A program made the translations under genes and the position numbers. From VRUE01 sp963742535 (GTDB taxonomy: Bacteria; Actinomycetota; Thermoleophilia; Solirubrobacterales; 70-9): a stretch of DNA of 64,000 nt. The stretch is from positions 1,364,001 to 1,428,000 of the forward strand of contig CAVUMC010000002.1 in the NCBI GenBank assembly GCA_963742535.1. The letters are read 5' to 3'. Each line of letters opens with the position of its first letter. Position 1 is the stretch's first letter. Positions 9,639 through 18,403 of this stretch are shown in pieces. A model generated the notes under the pieces. That model was not told where the DNA came from, did no database searches, and saw only the letters and a list, made by a program, of their open reading frames with translations.

Positions 9639-9860
9639 CTACTCGGAGAGCGAGAAGCCGACCCGGTGCTCGCCGGAATCGATCCGCAGGAAGGCGACCT
9701 TGCCGACGTACAGGGCAAGCACGCCCTCCTCGGTCTTGACGTCGTGCCAGCCGCCCTTCTCGACCTGCTTGCGCAGGTCCTTCAGCTGGTCCTCGCTGAG
9801 GCGAACGGCGATCACCTGGCCGCCCTCGAAGCCGATCTCGACCTTCTGTGCGTCCGCCAT
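9639..9860 (-). CDS. Conserved hypothetical protein (73 aa)
   Basis: A small soluble acidic protein (MADAQKVEIGFEGGQVIAVR and onward) with no signal peptide or membrane segment. Its ATG shares the A of the preceding TGA stop (TGATG), so it is translationally coupled to methylmalonyl-CoA epimerase. The sequence looks like a short beta-rich fold (GGQVIAVRLSEDQLKDL, LALYVGKVAFLRID). I recognise no family. Confidence 0.7.
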   Translation of the reverse strand: MADAQKVEIGFEGGQVIAVRLSEDQLKDLRKQVEKGGWHDVKTEEGVLALYVGKVAFLRIDSGEHRVGFSLSE

Positions 9861-10273
9861 CAGTGTCCTCCTTCGGGGGGTTCGACGATCTCGGTCAGCA
9901 CGCGCCCAGTGGAGCGCGGCTGCAGGAAGGCGACACGGCTGCCGCCGATGCCAACGCGCGCCTTGGCGTCGATCAGCTCGATTCCGCTCGCCGCCAGCTG
10001 CTCGAGCGTCGAGTCGATGTCGTCGGTCGCGTAGGCGACGTGGTGCATGCCCACTCCGCGCTTGGCGATGAACTTGCCGACGGGGGTGTCGGGTCCGGTC
10101 GCGGCCATCAGCTCGACGTGGCCGTCGCCGACATTCATCAGCGCCGCCTCCACGCCCTGCTCCTCGACGGTTTCACGCAGTCCCAGCTCCATGCCAAAGC
10201 TCTTTTCGTAGAGCTCGATGGCAGCGTCTAGATCCTCGACGGCGACGCCGATGTGGTCGATTCGTCCGAACAC
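9860..10273 (-). CDS. mce: Methylmalonyl-CoA epimerase
   Basis: A 137-residue glyoxalase/VOC-fold enzyme that interconverts (2R)- and (2S)-methylmalonyl-CoA in propionate and odd-chain fatty acid metabolism. Two halves of the fold are visible: IDHIGVAVEDLDAAIELYE and GVGMHHVAYATDDIDSTLE. Metal ligands are expected at the His of DHIGVA, the His of MHHVAY and the Glu in LTEIVEPP. GTG at 10273 is used because it gives FGRIDHIGVAV at the N-terminus as in other members. It is followed by the coupled 73-aa gene and a methyltransferase. No mutase gene is in the window. Confidence 0.88.
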   Translation of the reverse strand: MFGRIDHIGVAVEDLDAAIELYEKSFGMELGLRETVEEQGVEAALMNVGDGHVELMAATGPDTPVGKFIAKRGVGMHHVAYATDDIDSTLEQLAASGIELIDAKARVGIGGSRVAFLQPRSTGRVLTEIVEPPEGGH

Positions 10274-10284
10274 GAGCGGGCAGT

Positions 10285-11088
10285 CTATGCGCCGTTCTCG
10301 GCGCGCAGGATCTCGGCCAGCGCGGCGACCCCGACCTCGAGCTGCTCGGGGGTCGGCTCCTTGGTCGCGATCAAGCGCTGGATTTCGCGGCCGGGCGTGT
10401 GGAAGGCCTCGGCCAGCGGGTCGCCGTGGTGGCGATCGCTCCAGGCGAACATCTCGACCGCGATCGAGGCTCCCGCCAGGCCGACGAAGGCGCGGGCCGC
10501 CGGGTTGGGTTTCTCGACCAGGCGCTCGAGCAGCAGGGTGCCGCCCACCGAGAGCAGCATCATCGGGGTGATCAGGTTGGAGCCGCAACGGTCGTGCTCC
10601 TTGGGCACTCCGGCCGGGTCGTCGATCCCCTGCTCGTAGGCGGCGATCGCCTTGTGCTCGACCCCGTGGTAGGAGGCGAGGTCGCGGTCGAGGAGTGCGA
10701 CGATCGCGGGAGCGGCCCCGATTGCCTGCACGATGCCCTCCCGCAGCGCCGAGCTGCGCAGCCGCTTGCGCGCCGCTGAGGTGAGCAGCAATGTGGCAGC
10801 GATCGCGCCCACCACCTTCGGGTTCTCGAAGGGCATCCGGGCCGAGGGCATCCGCAACCGCACCAGCGGCAGCACGGCGAGGGCATCGGCGAGCCGCAGC
10901 GGCCCACGCAGGCCGGGAAATTTCGCCGCGAACTCAGGCGCCAGTTCGGGCTTGGCCTGAGAAGCGATTTCGAGCGTGCCATCGGGACGTCGTACCGCGG
11001 CCGCCCAGTGCGTAGGCCCGTGGATCAGCAGCCCATTGCGCAGTGCCATGCCGCCAAGGCGCAGCTTCTCGGATTCCTCGACGGCCAT
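10285..11088 (-). CDS. DUF1385 family integral membrane protein
   Basis: A 267-residue protein starting at ATG 11088. The DUF1385 hallmarks are present: LRLGGMALRNGLLIHGPTHW at the N-terminus, the YHGVEHKAIAAYEQG metal-binding-like segment and a HDRCGSN motif. Hydrophobic helices follow (LITPMMLLSVGGTLLLERL, AFVGLAGASIAVEMF). The function of the family is not established. A 254-bp leader containing three strong hairpins (11127-11267) separates it from the upstream rarA gene. Confidence 0.85.
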   Translation of the reverse strand: MAVEESEKLRLGGMALRNGLLIHGPTHWAAAVRRPDGTLEIASQAKPELAPEFAAKFPGLRGPLRLADALAVLPLVRLRMPSARMPFENPKVVGAIAATLLLTSAARKRLRSSALREGIVQAIGAAPAIVALLDRDLASYHGVEHKAIAAYEQGIDDPAGVPKEHDRCGSNLITPMMLLSVGGTLLLERLVEKPNPAARAFVGLAGASIAVEMFAWSDRHHGDPLAEAFHTPGREIQRLIATKEPTPEQLEVGVAALAEILRAENGA

Positions 11089-11126
11089 ACGACCAAGATA
11101 GGCGATTGAGAACTTCCCCAGGAGCG

Positions 11127-11267
11127 GGGGCGGCGGCTTTCGCCACCGCCCCGTCGCAGGCCCCTTTCGCGGTGACGGCGCCAATCGAGCAAGGCGCAGT
11201 CACCGTCCCCCCTGTGTGTCCCCTTTTTAGTTCCGGCCGGAGGCCCCCAGTCCAGGCCTCCGGCCGG
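11127..11267 (-). other. Cluster of three strong hairpins between rarA and the DUF1385 gene
   Basis: Three stem-loops stand in series. (1) 11127-11137 pairs with 11142-11152. On the minus strand the only mismatch becomes a G-U pair and the loop is a GAAA tetraloop. (2) 11170-11182 pairs with 11193-11205, 12 of 13 pairs. (3) 11233-11245 pairs perfectly with 11255-11267, with a 9-nt loop. The third is well placed as a rarA terminator. The first fits RNA pairing better on the minus strand than on the plus strand, so a structured leader or small RNA is possible. Not matched to any known riboswitch. Confidence 0.5.
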
Positions 11268-11342
11268 TGTGTCGGCTCTCCCTGGCTCTAGCTTGGAAAG
11301 CCGACCTCTAAAACACGGCTGCGCGAAGAAGTTGCGGTTGTC

Positions 11343-12698
11343 TCAAGCGCCACGAATCTGCTTTTGCAGCGCTTCCCAGCGCCGCCCCAGCTCGGCCTCG
11401 AAGCCGCGGTCGGTCGGGGCGTAGAAGCGAGTGCCCGCGAGCTCTTCCGGCAGCAGCGGTTGGTCGCTGACACCGCCAGGCTCGTCGTGGGCGTAGCGAT
11501 AGCCCTGGCCGCGACCGAGTGCCGTGGCGCCAGGGTAGTGGCCGTCGCGCAGGTAGTCGGGTGGCGTCTTGGCGCCGTGCTCGCGCACCTCGGCGCGGGC
11601 GGCGGCGAGCGCCTTGTAGGACGCGTTGGACTTGGGAGCCAGCGCCAGATAAACCGCGGCCTGAGCGAGGTTGAGCGCGCACTCGGGCAAGCCGACGCGG
11701 TCGACCGCTCGCGCCGCGGCGTCGGCAACGAGCAGCGCCTGCGGGTCGGCGTTGCCGACGTCCTCGGAGGCGAGGATGACCATGCGGCGGGCGATGAAGC
11801 GCGGGTCCTCCCCGCCCTCCAGCATCACCGCCAGGTAATAGAGCGAGGCGTCGACGTCGGAGCCACGCGTCGCCTTGATCCAGGCCGAGGTGAAGTCGTA
11901 ATGGCGGTCGCCCTGGCGGTCGTAGTCGAGCGCCTTGCGCTGCAGCGCGTCCTCGATCGCGGCGACGTCGATCGCTTCCGACTTTGACCCACCCCCAGTG
12001 TGGTCGAGCTCGGCAGCGCGCTCGACCGCACGCTCCAGAGCGGAGAGCGCCACCCGCGCGTCGCCACCGCTGCGCTCGGCCAGCATCGCCAAGGCGGCAT
12101 CCTCGACCGCTGGCGGGTCGGCCAAGCCGCGCTCGGGATCGGAGAGGGCGCGGCGCAGCAGCTCTTCCACCTGCTCGGTCCCGAGGGGGTGCAGCTCGTA
12201 GACCTGGCTGCGTGAGATCAGCGCCGAGTTGACCTCGAAGTAGGGGTTCTCCGTCGTCGCCCCGATCAAGGTCAGCAGCCCTTCCTCCACCGCCGGCAGC
12301 AGCGCGTCCTGCTGCGCCTTATTGAAGCGATGGATCTCGTCGAGGAAGAGCACTGTGGGACGGCCGCTACCCCGGCGCCGCTCCCGCGCTCGCTCGATCA
12401 CCGCCCGGATCTCCGCCCGCCCCGCGTTGACCGCCGACTCCTCCTCGAACGCCCCTTCCGCCCCGCTCGCGGCGATCCGCGCCAGCGTCGTCTTGCCCGC
12501 CCCGGGTGGCCCGTAGAGGATCGCGCTGTGGGGATGCCCCGATTCGATCGCGGTCCGCAGGGCCGACCCCTCCCCCAGAATGTGCTCTTGCCCGACCAGC
12601 TCGTCGAGCGAGCGTGGCCGCATCCGCACCGCCAGCGGCGCATCGTCGGGGAGCTGTTCGTGGACGGGTTCGGTGTTGTCGAAGAGGCTGTCGGGCAT
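11343..12698 (-). CDS. rarA: Replication-associated recombination protein A (AAA+ ATPase)
   Basis: A 451-residue protein of standard RarA/MgsA length. It acts at stalled replication forks. Walker A is GPPGAGKT at 63-70, Walker B is LFLDEIHRF followed by NKAQQDALLP, and sensor 1 is TLIGATTENP. The C-terminal cluster (DYDRQGDRHYDFTSAWIKA; ASEDVGNADP) matches the MgsA C-terminal domain. It is divergent from the sigma factor gene across a 78-bp gap. Confidence 0.93.
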   Translation of the reverse strand: MPDSLFDNTEPVHEQLPDDAPLAVRMRPRSLDELVGQEHILGEGSALRTAIESGHPHSAILYGPPGAGKTTLARIAASGAEGAFEEESAVNAGRAEIRAVIERARERRRGSGRPTVLFLDEIHRFNKAQQDALLPAVEEGLLTLIGATTENPYFEVNSALISRSQVYELHPLGTEQVEELLRRALSDPERGLADPPAVEDAALAMLAERSGGDARVALSALERAVERAAELDHTGGGSKSEAIDVAAIEDALQRKALDYDRQGDRHYDFTSAWIKATRGSDVDASLYYLAVMLEGGEDPRFIARRMVILASEDVGNADPQALLVADAAARAVDRVGLPECALNLAQAAVYLALAPKSNASYKALAAARAEVREHGAKTPPDYLRDGHYPGATALGRGQGYRYAHDEPGGVSDQPLLPEELAGTRFYAPTDRGFEAELGRRWEALQKQIRGA

Positions 12699-12776
12699 CG
12701 GATTGAGTGTGACCGAGCCGGGCGACGCGATTCACCGTTCGTGCAACGCCAGGATGGGAACGGACATATAGAGACG

Positions 12777-13355
12777 ATGGCGCAGGGTCAGATCGAGAAG
12801 GGTGCGCTCGGCCACGAGCTCGCCCAGGTTCAGTTCAGCCGGCTCTATCGGGAGCATGGTCGGGCGATCCTCGCCTACGCGTTGCGACGCGTCGAAAGTC
12901 GCGAGGACGCTGCCGACGTCCTCGCCGAGACCTTCCTGATCGCCTGGCGCCGACTCGCCGAGGTTCCGACGGACCCGGAGGCGAGGCTCTGGCTCTACGC
13001 GGTCGCCCGCCGCGTGATCGCCAACCTGCACCGCTCCGAGCGGCGACGGACCCGCCTCGGCGGCCGCCTCGCCGAATCGCTGCGGACCGAGCTTGCGACG
13101 CACTCGGCACCGGGCGGCGAGGCGGCCGAGGTCCTGCGGGCGATGACCGGGCTGAGCGACGAGGACCGTGAGCTGCTGCTGCTCGTCTCCTGGGAGGGGC
13201 TCTCGCCGAGCGAAGCGGCAAAGGTCATCGGGGTCTCCTCGCTCGCCGCCCGCAGCCGACTCCATCGCGCTCGGCGGCGGCTGCGGGCCCTGATCGAAGA
13301 CGGCAAGCCGATGACAAACCGAGGCTCAGACCTCGACACGGAGGAGGCACGATGA
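12777..13355 (+). CDS. ECF-type RNA polymerase sigma factor
   Basis: 192 residues. Sigma region 2 spans about 20-85 (FSRLYREHGRAILAYALRR, DVLAETFLIAWRRL) and ends in YAVARRVIANLHR. Region 4 spans about 125-175 (LSDEDRELLLLVSWEGLSPS, AKVIGVSSLAARSRLHRARR). It directs RNA polymerase to an unknown regulon. The stop overlaps the ATG of the next gene (ATGA). The partner is therefore probably its regulator. Confidence 0.88.
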   Translation: MAQGQIEKGALGHELAQVQFSRLYREHGRAILAYALRRVESREDAADVLAETFLIAWRRLAEVPTDPEARLWLYAVARRVIANLHRSERRRTRLGGRLAESLRTELATHSAPGGEAAEVLRAMTGLSDEDRELLLLVSWEGLSPSEAAKVIGVSSLAARSRLHRARRRLRALIEDGKPMTNRGSDLDTEEAR

Positions 13356-14659
13356 ACACGCGTGAGATCGAGGCGGCGCTGGCCGCAGCTGACCCGGTCG
13401 ACCGCGATCGGCTCGACCAGCTCGATCTCGGGGCGATGGAGGCCGAGCTGCTCGCCGATCTCGATGGCGAGCAGCCGGCTTCCCCGTTCCGGGCCAAGGC
13501 ATCCCGTCAGCGCCGCCCACGGCGCCTCGCCCTCGCCCTCGCCGGTGCGGCGGTAGCTACGACCGCCATCGCCATCGTGGTCCTCGCCGGAGGTGCCTCG
13601 AAGCACCCCTCCCGCGCCTACGCCGCCGAGCTCGTCCGCTTTGCCGAATCGACGCCGCTGCTGCTGCTCGAAGGGCCCGGCTGGCGAGTTGAAGACCTGT
13701 ACGAGGCGGCCCACGGTCCCTATCAACCGCGCGGCAGCGCCGGCGAAGGCTCGATGGAATTCGTCACCGGACAGCCGGTGCCCGACGAAAGAATTCGCAC
13801 CACGGAGGTTGGAAAGCCCGAACACAGGCCGGGCTCGACGATTCCCATCCACACCAAGTTCCGCGCGTCGGGGATGCTGCCCCCCGCGGTGCGCCAGCGT
13901 AAGGTCGAACTTCGCTGGTCTCACCGCTCGCTCGCCGACGAACTCGAGTACGCCCACGCATATCCCCGTCCCCATGGTCAGCACTGGGTCAGGCTTCCGG
14001 TTCTGAAAACCATCGCGGATGTCGACACCCGCGCGGAGTCGTTCGTCAACCAGGGCGGGCCCGGCAATCGACAGATGACCGCGTACTGGGCCGAAGACGG
14101 CTACCTGCTCGAACTCCGGGCAGCTGTTCCCGACCTCGCCGCCTTCGAAGAACGGCTCGACTGGTTGACCAAGGTCGACTCGCAGGCGTGGCTCGAAGCG
14201 ATGCCCCCGGGAGTCGTCAAAGCGGCCGACCAGGCCGCCACCGTGCGGGAGATGCTGCGCGGAATTCCGCTGCCCGACAGCTTCAGCCCCTCGCGGGTCC
14301 CCACCGCCGGCATCACCACGAATCGCGACCAGGTGCGGGCCGCCGTGATCGGAACCGTCTCCTGCCTCTGGTTCCGGCAGTGGGGGGAAGGCCGCGCGAG
14401 TGGCGACAGCGCGCAGAAGAGCCAAGCCGAAAAGGCGATGTCGAGCTACGCGCGCTGGCCGCTCTACCGCGAGCTGAATCGGGCAAACAGGTATCCCGCT
14501 GAACTGATTCCGGAGCTCGTCGCCGGGATGCCAACTGGACATTACGAATGGAGGCCGGGGAAACAGCGGCGGGTGCTGCCTCGTGTCGAAGTGCTCGGCT
14601 GCGCCCGCGAGGGGATCCCGGTGCTGCCCTGGAAGCAGCGCCGTCAGGACGCGCACTGA
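13352..14659 (+). CDS. Single-pass membrane protein coupled to the ECF sigma factor (candidate anti-sigma)
   Basis: 435 residues. A cytoplasmic N-terminal part (1-65) is rich in Asp/Leu and ends in a basic stretch (SRQRRPRR). One membrane helix follows (LALALAGAAVATTAIAIVVLA, about 66-86), then a large predicted extracytoplasmic domain with no recognised motif. The layout and 4-bp overlap with the sigma gene are those of sigma/anti-sigma pairs. No classic zinc-binding HxxxCxxC anti-sigma motif is seen in the N-terminal region. It resembles proteins annotated CU044_5270 family, but I am not sure of that. Confidence 0.7.
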   Translation: MNTREIEAALAAADPVDRDRLDQLDLGAMEAELLADLDGEQPASPFRAKASRQRRPRRLALALAGAAVATTAIAIVVLAGGASKHPSRAYAAELVRFAESTPLLLLEGPGWRVEDLYEAAHGPYQPRGSAGEGSMEFVTGQPVPDERIRTTEVGKPEHRPGSTIPIHTKFRASGMLPPAVRQRKVELRWSHRSLADELEYAHAYPRPHGQHWVRLPVLKTIADVDTRAESFVNQGGPGNRQMTAYWAEDGYLLELRAAVPDLAAFEERLDWLTKVDSQAWLEAMPPGVVKAADQAATVREMLRGIPLPDSFSPSRVPTAGITTNRDQVRAAVIGTVSCLWFRQWGEGRASGDSAQKSQAEKAMSSYARWPLYRELNRANRYPAELIPELVAGMPTGHYEWRPGKQRRVLPRVEVLGCAREGIPVLPWKQRRQDAH

Positions 14660-14726
14660 AGGAATCGGGGGAGGTCTCCTCGTGCAACAGCGGGGAGGCA
14701 CGATGAGACCTCCCCCGATTCCTTCA
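14657..14726 (+). terminator. 22-bp perfect palindrome starting at a stop codon
   Basis: 14657-14678 and 14705-14726 are perfect inverted repeats of 22 bp. The left arm begins exactly at the TGA of the preceding gene. The 26-nt loop holds an inner CGTGC/GCACG pair. No T-tract follows. It is probably a strong terminator; the next gene starts only 20 bp downstream. Confidence 0.65.
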
Positions 14727-14745
14727 CCCCACCTACAATCGATGA

Positions 14746-16344
14746 ATGGCTACCACTGCAGGAGCGCCCCCAGCCCAGTCGACTCTCGAGTCGTTCAACC
14801 CCGCCACCGGTGAGCTCGTCGGCTCCGTCGCCACGATCGCGCCGGACCAGGTCCAGGGCGTGGTCGACGACGTCGCCCGCATCCAGCCCGCCTGGGCCGA
14901 GCTCTCGCTCGCCGATCGCGGCCGCTACATGAAGCGGGCCGCCGACGCGCTGCTCGACGAGATCGACGAGATCGCCGAACTGCTCACGCAAGAGCAGGGC
15001 AAGCCGCGGGCCGAGTCCTACACGATGGAGCTGTTGCCGACGGTCGACGCCCTGCACTGGTGCGCCAAGGCTGGGCCGAAGATCCTCGCCGACGAGAAGG
15101 TGCGGATGAGCCAGGGCTTCCTGCTCACCAAGAAAGGCCACTTCTCCTACGAGCCGATCGGCGTCGTCGGCGTGATCGCGCCCTGGAACTACCCCTGGTC
15201 GATCCCCTTCGGCGAGGTCGCGATCGCGTTGATGGCCGGCAACGGCGTCGTCCTCAAGCCGGCCAGCCTCACCCCGCTGCTGGGCGAGGCGATCCGCCGC
15301 GTCTTCGAGAAGGGCGGCCTGCCCGAGGGCCTCATCCGCGTCGTCCACGGTGGCGGTGCGGTCGGCGATGCGCTGGCCCGCTCGACCGCGGGCAAGATCT
15401 TCTTCACCGGTTCGGTCGAGGTCGGCCGCAAGGTCGGCGCCGTCTGCTCAGAGGCCCTCAAGGGCTCGGTGCTGGAGCTGGGCGGCAAGGACCCGATGAT
15501 CGTCTGCGCTGACGCCGACATTCCCAACGCGATCTCCGGCGCGGTTTGGGGCGGCTTCGCCAACGCCGGCCAGACCTGCTCGGGGATCGAGCGCGTCTAC
15601 GTGGTCGAGGAGGTCGCCGACCGCTTCGTCGAGGGCGTTGCCCGCGAGGCAGCGAAGCTGCGCCTCGGCGACCCGCTGCAGTGGCAGACCGAGATCGGCC
15701 CGATGACCTCGGACGGCCAATACGAGATCGTCGTCGACCTGATCGAGGACGCGGTCGCCTCCGGCGCGACCAAGCTCTGCGGCGGCCCGACCGACGTGCG
15801 CGGGCTCCCCGGCAAGTTCGTCGCCCCCACCGTCCTCACCGGGGTCACGCACGAGATGCGGATCATGAGGGAGGAGATCTTCGGCCCGGTGCTGCCGATC
15901 GTCGTCGTCAAATCCGAGCAGGAGGCGATCGAGCTCGCCAACGACTCGCAGTTCGGCCTCGGTGCCTCGGTCTGGACCAAGGACCGCCAGAAGGGCGAGC
16001 GGATCGCGCGCCGGATCGAGTCGGGCATGGTCTGGATCAACGACCACTCCTTCAGCCACGGCGCCTGCCAGTGCTCCTGGGGCGGGATCAAGGACTCCGG
16101 CATCGGCCGCTCGCACTCCAAATTCGGCTTCTACGAGTGCGTCAACATCAAGATGAACGCCTGGGAGCCAGGCATGACCCGCGACTTCTGGTGGCACCCC
16201 TACGACCAGACCCTGGGCGAAGCGGTGCGCGCCTCGGCCAAGATCCTCTACGGCAAAGGCGCGACACGAACCAAGGCCCTGCGCGAGGGCGCCGGTCCCC
16301 TGCTGCAGGTAGGCCGCCGCACCCTGCGCAAGCGCGGCGGCTGA
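14746..16344 (+). CDS. Aldehyde dehydrogenase family protein with C-terminal extension
   Basis: 532 residues. The fold is complete: GVIAPWNYPWSIPF, VLKPASLTP, FFTGSVEVGRKV, general base Glu244 in LELGGKDP, catalytic Cys278 in NAGQTCSGIERV, and EEIFGPVLPIV. About 50 residues beyond the usual end (MTRDFWWHPYDQTLGEAVR onward) form a basic tail that some actinobacterial members share. Physiological substrate unknown. It is isolated from its upstream neighbour by the palindrome at 14657-14726 and is convergent with the ATP-grasp gene. Confidence 0.9.
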   Translation: MATTAGAPPAQSTLESFNPATGELVGSVATIAPDQVQGVVDDVARIQPAWAELSLADRGRYMKRAADALLDEIDEIAELLTQEQGKPRAESYTMELLPTVDALHWCAKAGPKILADEKVRMSQGFLLTKKGHFSYEPIGVVGVIAPWNYPWSIPFGEVAIALMAGNGVVLKPASLTPLLGEAIRRVFEKGGLPEGLIRVVHGGGAVGDALARSTAGKIFFTGSVEVGRKVGAVCSEALKGSVLELGGKDPMIVCADADIPNAISGAVWGGFANAGQTCSGIERVYVVEEVADRFVEGVAREAAKLRLGDPLQWQTEIGPMTSDGQYEIVVDLIEDAVASGATKLCGGPTDVRGLPGKFVAPTVLTGVTHEMRIMREEIFGPVLPIVVVKSEQEAIELANDSQFGLGASVWTKDRQKGERIARRIESGMVWINDHSFSHGACQCSWGGIKDSGIGRSHSKFGFYECVNIKMNAWEPGMTRDFWWHPYDQTLGEAVRASAKILYGKGATRTKALREGAGPLLQVGRRTLRKRGG

Positions 16345-16365
16345 CCCGGGTCTCCCCCGCCAGGT

Positions 16366-17628
16366 CTAGGAAGCGACTAGTTCCTCGAGCTCGAAGACGG
16401 CGCCGGCGGCGTCGAGCTCGCGGATGCGGTCGTAGTCGGCTTTGAGCCGGGCACGATCAGGGTCGACCAGGTAGATGATTCCCGGGCAGGAGAAGAGGTC
16501 GACGGTTTTTTTCAGCTCGTCGCCGGGGCCGAGCATCGAGATCGTGCCGGCGAAGGATGGGAGCGCCTCGATCTCGCGCATGCCGGCGTCGTCGACGATC
16601 CGTCCTTCGTGCTGGGAGATCAGCATCACGCAGTAGGCGCCGGCGGCGAGCTCGTAGGGCTGCTGGGCGCGGCGCGCCACCGAGTGCGGGTCGAGGTAGG
16701 CCTCGGCGGTCAGGGTCTGGTGGCTGGGCGTGCAGCGGTCGACGATCTCGTCGGGGACCGAGCCGTGCATGCGCGCCCCGGACTCGACCAGCACCGGGCC
16801 GGTCTCGGTCAGCATCACCTCGGTGTGAGCGGGGCCGAAGCGGATGCCGAGCGCGTCGAGCACGGCTTCGACGTAGGGCACGACCAGGTCCTGCTGATCA
16901 CCGTGGCGGGACAGCAGCTCCTCGTAGTCGTAGATGAAGTTGGCGCCGACGCGCAGCTTGTTGTCGCGCCAAACCTCGGAGACGTGGTGGACGCCGTCCC
17001 AGCTGATCGAGTTGACGAAGAGCTGGGTGCCCTGCAGCAGCTCCTGGACCAGCAGCTCCTCGTTGGCGCCGTGCAGGGCGTTGGGCCGGCCGAGGTTCGC
17101 AGCGAAGGCGGCCTCGATCGCGACACTGTCGTGGGCGATGCTGACGCCGTCGGTGCCGGCGCTGTCGAGCGGTTTGACCACGACCGGAGCGCCGCCCCGC
17201 GCTGCCGCCCACTCGACCGCCTCGGCGGCGCTCGAAGTCTTCAACGCTTCCGCAGCGCGCAAGCCGGCCGCGCGCAGCGCTTCCGACATCGCGTTCTTGT
17301 CGCGCCGCGCCGGGCTCTGGGCGCTGCCGTTGGAGGGCAGGCCGAGCCGCTCGCTGAGCGCGTCGGCCAGCGGCACCCCCGGCTCGGCGCCGACGACGAC
17401 GAAGGCAGGCTCGTGGGCGGCGACGCGAGCAGCGGTCGCCTCGAGGTCGCCGTCGTGGACGACGTTCTCGGCGAAGTCACCGTCGCGAAAGGCACGCAGG
17501 TAGAAGTCGGGCAGGCTCGGGCTGCTCTGCACGTGGACGACCGGCAGGCCAGCGGCGGCGAAGCGCGGCGCCAACCGCGCGCCGGTCGAGTAGGCGTCGA
17601 CGACAACCGCCGCGCCGCTGACGGTCAT
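16366..17628 (-). CDS. ATP-grasp ligase (amino-acid ligase-like)
   Basis: 420 residues. An N-terminal pre-ATP-grasp Rossmann-like region (AAVVVDAYSTGARLAPRF, FVVVGAEPGVPLAD) leads to the ATP-grasp domain. There APVVVKPLDSAGTDGVSI holds the ATP lysine, LLVQELLQGTQLFVNSISWD is the adenine-contact segment, and HTEVMLTETGPVLVESGARM carries the Mg-binding Glu/Asn region. Such enzymes join a carboxylate to an amine through an acyl-phosphate. Its ATG overlaps the stop of the methyltransferase gene (17625-17628), so the two act together. Substrates cannot be read from the sequence. Confidence 0.82.
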   Translation of the reverse strand: MTVSGAAVVVDAYSTGARLAPRFAAAGLPVVHVQSSPSLPDFYLRAFRDGDFAENVVHDGDLEATAARVAAHEPAFVVVGAEPGVPLADALSERLGLPSNGSAQSPARRDKNAMSEALRAAGLRAAEALKTSSAAEAVEWAAARGGAPVVVKPLDSAGTDGVSIAHDSVAIEAAFAANLGRPNALHGANEELLVQELLQGTQLFVNSISWDGVHHVSEVWRDNKLRVGANFIYDYEELLSRHGDQQDLVVPYVEAVLDALGIRFGPAHTEVMLTETGPVLVESGARMHGSVPDEIVDRCTPSHQTLTAEAYLDPHSVARRAQQPYELAAGAYCVMLISQHEGRIVDDAGMREIEALPSFAGTISMLGPGDELKKTVDLFSCPGIIYLVDPDRARLKADYDRIRELDAAGAVFELEELVAS

Positions 17629-18359
17629 GCCGTGGCGACGAGGACGAGGCGATCCTCGGGGCGCTTCGGCCCGCCGGCGAAGTTGCCGTAACGCTCCATC
17701 TCGCGGAAGCCCGCCTCAGCCGCCATCCGTTCGAGGTCCTCCGCCTCGTACATGCGGATGCGCGAGTCGACCACGTCGTCTCCATAGACGTAGTGCACGT
17801 GCAGCATCCCGGTCGAGAAGTTGACGTCGAGGGTTTCCTGCACGCCGTTGGTCTCGCGTTCGACCACGCCCTCATCGGTTTTGAGCCGGTGGCGCGAGCG
17901 CTCCAGGTCCGAGAGCTCCATCGCCATCTTGCCGCCTGGGCGCAGCATCTCGTGGTAGGCGCGCATCATCGCTTCGTCCTCGGCCACGGTCTCGCCGAAG
18001 CCAAAGCTCGAAGAAAGACTGACCAGGCCGTCGAAGCCCTTCAGCTCCGGCGGCAGCGGCTGCATCAGGTCGGCGACGTAGTAGGTCGGCCCGGGGTACT
18101 CGCGCTTGGCCGCGGCGATCGCGATCTCGGAGATGTCGACGCCAACTGCGTCGGCCCCGCTCTCGGCGAGGGCGGCAACGAAGCGGCCGAGGCCGCAACC
18201 GGCATCGATCACGCGATCGCCCGGCTTGACGCCAAGCAGCTCCATCGCCAGCGGCGCCTCCTCCTCGTTGCCCTCGTAGCGGCCGAGCTGGTTGGCGACC
18301 CGCATGTAGGCGGGGCCGTAGGTGTCGACCTCGTTGAGTATCGGGGGCTGATCGCTCAT
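17625..18359 (-). CDS. Class I SAM-dependent methyltransferase coupled to ATP-grasp gene
   Basis: 244 residues. SAM-binding motif I is RVIDAGCGLGRFVAAL, followed by GVDISEIAIAAAK (acidic loop), YYVADLMQPLP and LRPGGKMAMELSD. The start is ATG 18359, giving MSDQPPILNEVDTYGPAY. It is first in a two-gene unit with the ATP-grasp enzyme (4-bp overlap). A small-molecule methylation plus amide-ligation pathway is a reasonable guess; nothing in the sequence names the product. Confidence 0.82.
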   Translation of the reverse strand: MSDQPPILNEVDTYGPAYMRVANQLGRYEGNEEEAPLAMELLGVKPGDRVIDAGCGLGRFVAALAESGADAVGVDISEIAIAAAKREYPGPTYYVADLMQPLPPELKGFDGLVSLSSSFGFGETVAEDEAMMRAYHEMLRPGGKMAMELSDLERSRHRLKTDEGVVERETNGVQETLDVNFSTGMLHVHYVYGDDVVDSRIRMYEAEDLERMAAEAGFREMERYGNFAGGPKRPEDRLVLVATA

Positions 18360-18403
18360 GGAATCCAAAGCGTACCGCGAGCGACCAGCCCTCGTACCAG
18401 CGT

